In this document: positions 60,874 through 64,000 of the stretch, one piece after another
Numbering within the stretch: the first letter of the stretch is position 1
Layout: each line of letters opens with the position of its first letter
Assembly: GCF_025060755.1 (NCBI RefSeq)
Contig: NZ_JANYUY010000019.1
Span: forward strand, 1-64,000
Source: Paenibacillus doosanensis
GTDB lineage: Bacteria; Bacillota; Bacilli; Paenibacillales; NBRC-103111
Reading direction: 5' to 3'
Length of the DNA stretch: 64,000 nt
Notes under the pieces: model-generated
The model's input: only the letters and a program-made list of their open reading frames with translations
The model's database searches: none
What the model was told of the DNA's origin: nothing
Program-made: the position numbers and the translations under genes

Positions 60874-61869
60874 TCACGTTCCTTCTCCAGCGGCCAGGCC
60901 GATAGCCTTCAACAAGGCTTCTACCCGCTTCCCGTACGTATGTTCGGACAAGGTGCGCCTCCGTGCCCGCTCCGCAATAGCCCGGCGTTTCCGGTCCTTG
61001 TTCAAATACAGGTTAATCAGCCGGACACACTCCTCCACAGAGGCGAACGGAATGATGTCCTTCCCCGGAGTATAGTACTCCCCAAGATCCTTGCGGATAT
61101 CGAGCAATTGGAACGCTCCGCAGGCAGCGATTTCAAAGGTCCGATTGTTGATGGAATGCGCATCCAGCGCGGAGCTGTTCTGATTAAACGGATCGTCGAT
61201 CGACCGGTGAATATTTAAAACGATCTTTGCGCCATTGTAATAGCGCACCGCTTCCTCAGACGATATCCATCCCTCGTCCCCGTGAGAGCGGCTTAGCATG
61301 ACATGTGAGCCTTCTGGCGCTTTCAATCGATCCCACCAAAGCCCCAGAATCGTAACCTTTTTATCCTCAAGCCTGGCTATTATTTGCTCGAAGAAACGCA
61401 CCCGGTTCCAAAAGGCGCTGCCGATGAAACAAAGATCGGAGGCATAGGAATCCGGCACCTTCACGGGATGAAACACGCTCGTGTCCGCCGCTAAAGGCAA
61501 ATGATACACGCGCTTGCACCCAAGCCGCTCATACCGCTGTACCGAATTGCGATCCTGCGTAAAAACAAAATCGAAATGGACCGCGATTTCTTTCGACCAA
61601 TCGGAGTAATACGGGTCGTCTGTAAACCAGACGGCTGTTTGGGCAGCCGCTCGTTTCAATTGGGAAAGCCGATGTTTCGGCATAAACAACGCATGAAATA
61701 CAAGCAGCAGATCAGGCTTCCCGCTTCCAGCCGGCAATTCCTCTTTGGGATGCGCAACCGTTACCTGCTGTACTTGCTCCCGCAGCGCATGAATGATCGC
61801 CGATTCCAGAGGCGGATAAGGCGAGCCCATGCCGGAGGTTATGAAGTGAACGTGCAGCGGAGCCTTCAT
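60874..61869 (-). CDS. CgeB-like glycosyltransferase
   Basis: 331 residues. GT-B-like fold of the CgeB/DUF3880 group: N-terminal LLVFHALFMPKHRL and TAVWFTDDPYYSDW, then CFIGSAFWNRVRFFEQI and, near the end, INNRTFEIAACGAFQLLDIRKDL with the DIIPFASVEEC stretch. In Bacillus, CgeB belongs to sigma-K spore-surface glycosylation genes. Neighbouring glycosyltransferases support a similar role here, as inference. Confidence 0.85.
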   Translation of the reverse strand: MKAPLHVHFITSGMGSPYPPLESAIIHALREQVQQVTVAHPKEELPAGSGKPDLLLVFHALFMPKHRLSQLKRAAAQTAVWFTDDPYYSDWSKEIAVHFDFVFTQDRNSVQRYERLGCKRVYHLPLAADTSVFHPVKVPDSYASDLCFIGSAFWNRVRFFEQIIARLEDKKVTILGLWWDRLKAPEGSHVMLSRSHGDEGWISSEEAVRYYNGAKIVLNIHRSIDDPFNQNSSALDAHSINNRTFEIAACGAFQLLDIRKDLGEYYTPGKDIIPFASVEECVRLINLYLNKDRKRRAIAERARRRTLSEHTYGKRVEALLKAIGLAAGEGT

Positions 61870-62072
61870 CTGAGCATCTTCCTTTCCTACTCATTTCCAA
61901 GTGTTAGTTCATCATATGTTGATTTGGGAAGAAATCCTATACGATTGATACGGAACAAATCCCCTATCTTTTGCCGGGCCATAACCAGATGCCTCTGACT
62001 GAACCTTCCCGAGCATCATATAGTATAACGAACAAGTTTAACTCTCATTGGAAAAGGAGATGACAATGACAT

Positions 62073-62762
62073 TTGAACAGAGTAAACGGCTTGGTTAGCG
62101 TGGTGGTCCCGTGCTATAACGCATCTGCGTTCATAAGGAGCTGCCTGGACGGCTTACTTAAGCAGAGCTATACGCAAATGGAATGGATTTTAGTGGATGA
62201 CGCTTCTTCCGATTCGACGGTGGACACGATAAACTCCTGGCTTCATGACTACCGCTCCGAGACGGAGCGATTGGCGAGAGTCGTTTTCCTCCCTCTTCCG
62301 AGCAATGTTGGAACAGCCGGCAGTTATACGATCGGCATGTTTCTCGCTCGCGGCGAGTTTATCGCTATTCACGACTGCGACGATATTTCCCATCCCGAAC
62401 GGCTGGAGAAGCAGGTGCAATTTCTGAGCGAGCATCCGGAGTTCGGATTGGTCGGCACCAATTACATTGCCTTCGAGGACCAGAATTACCATAAAACCGT
62501 TATCCCGCAGTGGCTGGCTTACGGAAGCGATATTCCGCAAAGGTATGATGAGGGGCTTCATTGTATTTCGAATCCGACGGTCATGCTCCGAGGAAGCACG
62601 TTTGACCGGATCGGAGGTCATACTCGCAAAATCCCGGGAGCGGAAGACTTCGAATTTTTCGCCAAGTGCGCAGCTGCCGGAATTCAAATGGACAATTTGC
62701 GGGAACCGCTATATTTCTACCGGCTGCATCCCAAGCAGCATTCGAGACTATTTTATCCTTAG
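62073..62762 (+). CDS. Glycosyltransferase family 2
   Basis: 229 residues. GT-A fold with VSVVVPCYNASAFIRSCLDGLL, the nucleotide Asp in VDDASSD, the metal motif IHDCDD and GAEDFEFFAKC. The visible start is a TTG at 62073. A GGAG site better fits ATG 62066, but that frame stops after ten codons (62098), so the true N-terminus is unclear or a one-base shift has occurred. The length is short for the family. Confidence 0.85.
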   Translation: MNRVNGLVSVVVPCYNASAFIRSCLDGLLKQSYTQMEWILVDDASSDSTVDTINSWLHDYRSETERLARVVFLPLPSNVGTAGSYTIGMFLARGEFIAIHDCDDISHPERLEKQVQFLSEHPEFGLVGTNYIAFEDQNYHKTVIPQWLAYGSDIPQRYDEGLHCISNPTVMLRGSTFDRIGGHTRKIPGAEDFEFFAKCAAAGIQMDNLREPLYFYRLHPKQHSRLFYP

Positions 62763-62781
62763 CCGCCAAAAGAAAGAAAAT

Positions 62782-62829
62782 AAGGGCCATTCCAACAGCC
62801 ACATGCAGCATGGCTGAGGAACGGCCCTT
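62782..62829. terminator. Bidirectional terminator hairpin
   Basis: AAGGGCCATTCC pairs with GGAACGGCCCTT with an inner CAGCCA/TGGCTG stem. T/A-rich runs lie on both sides, so it can end the plus-strand glycosyltransferase and the minus-strand gene at 62867. Confidence 0.75.
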
Positions 62830-62866
62830 TCGGCATCATAGATGAAACCGGGTTGAACCTTTAGAA

Positions 62867-63514
62867 TTAGACTTCGACCAGATCATTGTAGAGCTCGACG
62901 ATGAATTGAAGACCGGCCGGATTTACGTCACCGTTCGTCGAGTAGTTCACTACTTCATAAGATACGACGAAGAAGTAAGTGGTAAGTGCAGGAATAGTAA
63001 CCGGAAGTGTCGGGACGTAAATACCGGAAAACTTAGATATATTCTGCCATCCGAACGGCGGAGAGTCAGCCTGTCCCGCATCGCTCAGGCTGCCGTCCGG
63101 CGCGCCTCCGGCAGGCGTAACGGAGGTTTCAAGCGTAATCCCGACAAGAGGAATGTTCAAATATTCTTCAATAAATAGCGTATGGGCATTATCCGTGAAT
63201 GTATCGGCCACGGCCAGACGGGTAATACCGGCGACGATGAGATCCGTGTACTGATAGGCTTGAGCAAAATAGACGGTTTCCGATGCCGCAGGAGACGCAT
63301 CGTTCCATACATATTCTGGGTTAGCCAAACCTTCCGCGGCATAATACTCCAGGTTCGGCCAGAATGCGCCGGCTTGACCGATATTCGTAGCCAGTCCGCT
63401 GGTTGCGGTTGCAGTTCCCGTGATGGCTGCAGTAATCGCATCTGTCCTGCTTGCCGTCGAGTACCAGGTCGTACCGGAATTGCTGGTAAGGGAAGCTAAT
63501 CTTGATAGCGGCAT
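62867..63514 (-). CDS. Thr/Ala-rich protein of unknown function
   Basis: 215 residues without signal peptide or cysteine. The N-terminal 50 residues are rich in Thr, Ala and Ser (AITAAITGTATATSGLATNI), good glycan acceptors; the rest is a beta-rich domain with repeated LVGITLETSV/TLPVTIPALTTY-type strands and an acidic end. AAAGGAG lies upstream of ATG 63514, 13 bases away; a GTG at 63526 is possible. It is surrounded by glycosyltransferase genes, so it may be a spore-surface or crust protein modified by them. Not recognised. Confidence 0.6.
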   Translation of the reverse strand: MPLSRLASLTSNSGTTWYSTASRTDAITAAITGTATATSGLATNIGQAGAFWPNLEYYAAEGLANPEYVWNDASPAASETVYFAQAYQYTDLIVAGITRLAVADTFTDNAHTLFIEEYLNIPLVGITLETSVTPAGGAPDGSLSDAGQADSPPFGWQNISKFSGIYVPTLPVTIPALTTYFFVVSYEVVNYSTNGDVNPAGLQFIVELYNDLVEV

Positions 63515-63667
63515 ATCTAATACCACACTCCTTTGTTTATTATCACGCTGGTTCCGTGATTATACTTTCATAGTATTCTTTCTCTATAGCAATAGCTTGG
63601 ATGAATGACGCTAGTTACTCGTATATTCTTATATTCAGGCTCTTAACGAGATACACCATAATACGGG

Positions 63668-63713
63668 AAAAGAGGGCCCCTTTAAAAAAATCTTACAGGC
63701 GCCCTCTTTTTTA
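63668..63713. terminator. Terminator before partial glycosyltransferase
   Basis: AAAAGAGGGC and GCCCTCTTTT, 10-bp arms around a 23-base loop, with T-runs on both strands. It overlaps the stop codon of the minus-strand gene. Confidence 0.75.
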
Positions 63714-64000
63714 TTTGCTAGCAAGCAATTGATCGTATACATTCAATGTGCTCGAAGCCGCAGCTTCAATATGATAATAACTTTCGATATATTTGCGGCC
63801 AACCCAGCCCCACTCTTCCCTGGTTTGGGGAGCCAAATTCAGTACCTCGTTTAAATGCTCCTTCAGCATCCATTGCGATAACGGATGCTTAGATTTGTGA
63901 TCTCCGAACCAAAGCCGCCAGGCGGACTCGTAATTTTCCGGCTGTACGATGCCGAAATAACCGTGCGTGCCTACTGCGATAACCGGCGTTTTACAAGCCA
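63711..64000 (-). CDS. Glycosyltransferase group 1, C-terminal part (runs off window)
   Basis: The last 96 codons of a minus-strand gene read ACKTPVIAVGTHGYFGIVQP at the window edge and end LNVYDQLLASK. A-C-x-x-P-V-I-A at this place is the donor-site end of GT-B (family 4-like) glycosyltransferases. The start lies beyond 64000. It joins the two other glycosyltransferase genes of this region. Confidence 0.75.
   Translation of the reverse strand, partial: ACKTPVIAVGTHGYFGIVQPENYESAWRLWFGDHKSKHPLSQWMLKEHLNEVLNLAPQTREEWGWVGRKYIESYYHIEAAASSTLNVYDQLLASK

Noticed and set aside
1..64000. Insertion sequences, integrase genes or phage genes
   Set aside because: No transposase or integrase motifs and no flanking terminal repeats were seen; the damaged genes look like simple deletions.

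Overview
The window looks like chromosome of an endospore-forming, low-to-mid GC Gram-positive bacterium of the Paenibacillus type. Pointers are a GerA-type germinant receptor operon, a CwlJ-like cortex hydrolase, a CgeB-like glycosyltransferase, strong GGAGG ribosome binding sites with some TTG/GTG starts, Bacillus-type FNR boxes (TGTGA-N6-TCACA), and an LplB/YtcP-type sugar ABC transporter without its own ATPase. No rRNA, tRNA, CRISPR array or intact insertion sequence was seen. Species identity is inference.

Layout. 0-3.4 kb: methyltransferase, AraC regulator and divergent formylglycine-type sulfatase, followed by a relic of a sugar-active enzyme. 3.7-9.65 kb: a linear azol(in)e-containing peptide (LAP/TOMM) cluster with a 92-residue precursor carrying eight Cys-x-x-Phe units, a terminator, an F-type leader-binding protein, a fused E1-like/YcaO cyclodehydratase and a double-domain SagB dehydrogenase. 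9.7-13.9 kb: germinant receptor operon (A, C, small D-type, B) on the minus strand. 14-17.4 kb: small acidic protein, CBS protein, methionine aminopeptidase with TetR, CwlJ. 17.5-19.8 kb: arsRBC. 19.8-23.9 kb: MarR, flavin-fold protein, alpha/beta hydrolase with a duplicated tail relic, HxlR, NmrA-like oxidoreductase, DUF2269 protein, truncated MFS. 23.9-31.4 kb: a hybrid kinase with two kinase cores, MntP-like pump, ChrA, and an RnfD-like/ApbE/FMN-binding flavinylation operon divergent from an OmpR-type two-component system (to 33.4 kb). 33.5-41.1 kb: GNAT, AraC, GntR, mannonate dehydratase and a sugar ABC transporter. 41.3-45.8 kb: a visibly AT-richer accessory stretch with several damaged genes.

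45.9-59.5 kb is a nitrate-to-ammonium block: nirBD, a nine-gene minus-strand operon built around a NasC-type nitrate reductase, and moeA-moaA. In the nine-gene operon the catalytic subunit is joined by a heme-b-like membrane protein, a four-cluster ferredoxin-type subunit, a Tat-exported Rieske protein, a NarK transporter fused to a PAS domain and four unrecognised small proteins. Three promoters (nirB, the membrane-protein gene, moeA) share an FNR-like box about 75 nt upstream of the start codon and about 29 nt upstream of a -10 hexamer, which argues for one oxygen-controlled regulon. The moeA copy has lost an internal segment of roughly 110 residues.

59.6-64 kb: phosphotransferase-fold protein, three glycosyltransferases (one cut by the window end) and an unrecognised Thr/Ala-rich protein, possibly spore-surface glycosylation. 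The two most promising systems are the period-four LAP cluster and the apparently quinol-linked use of an assimilatory-type nitrate reductase.
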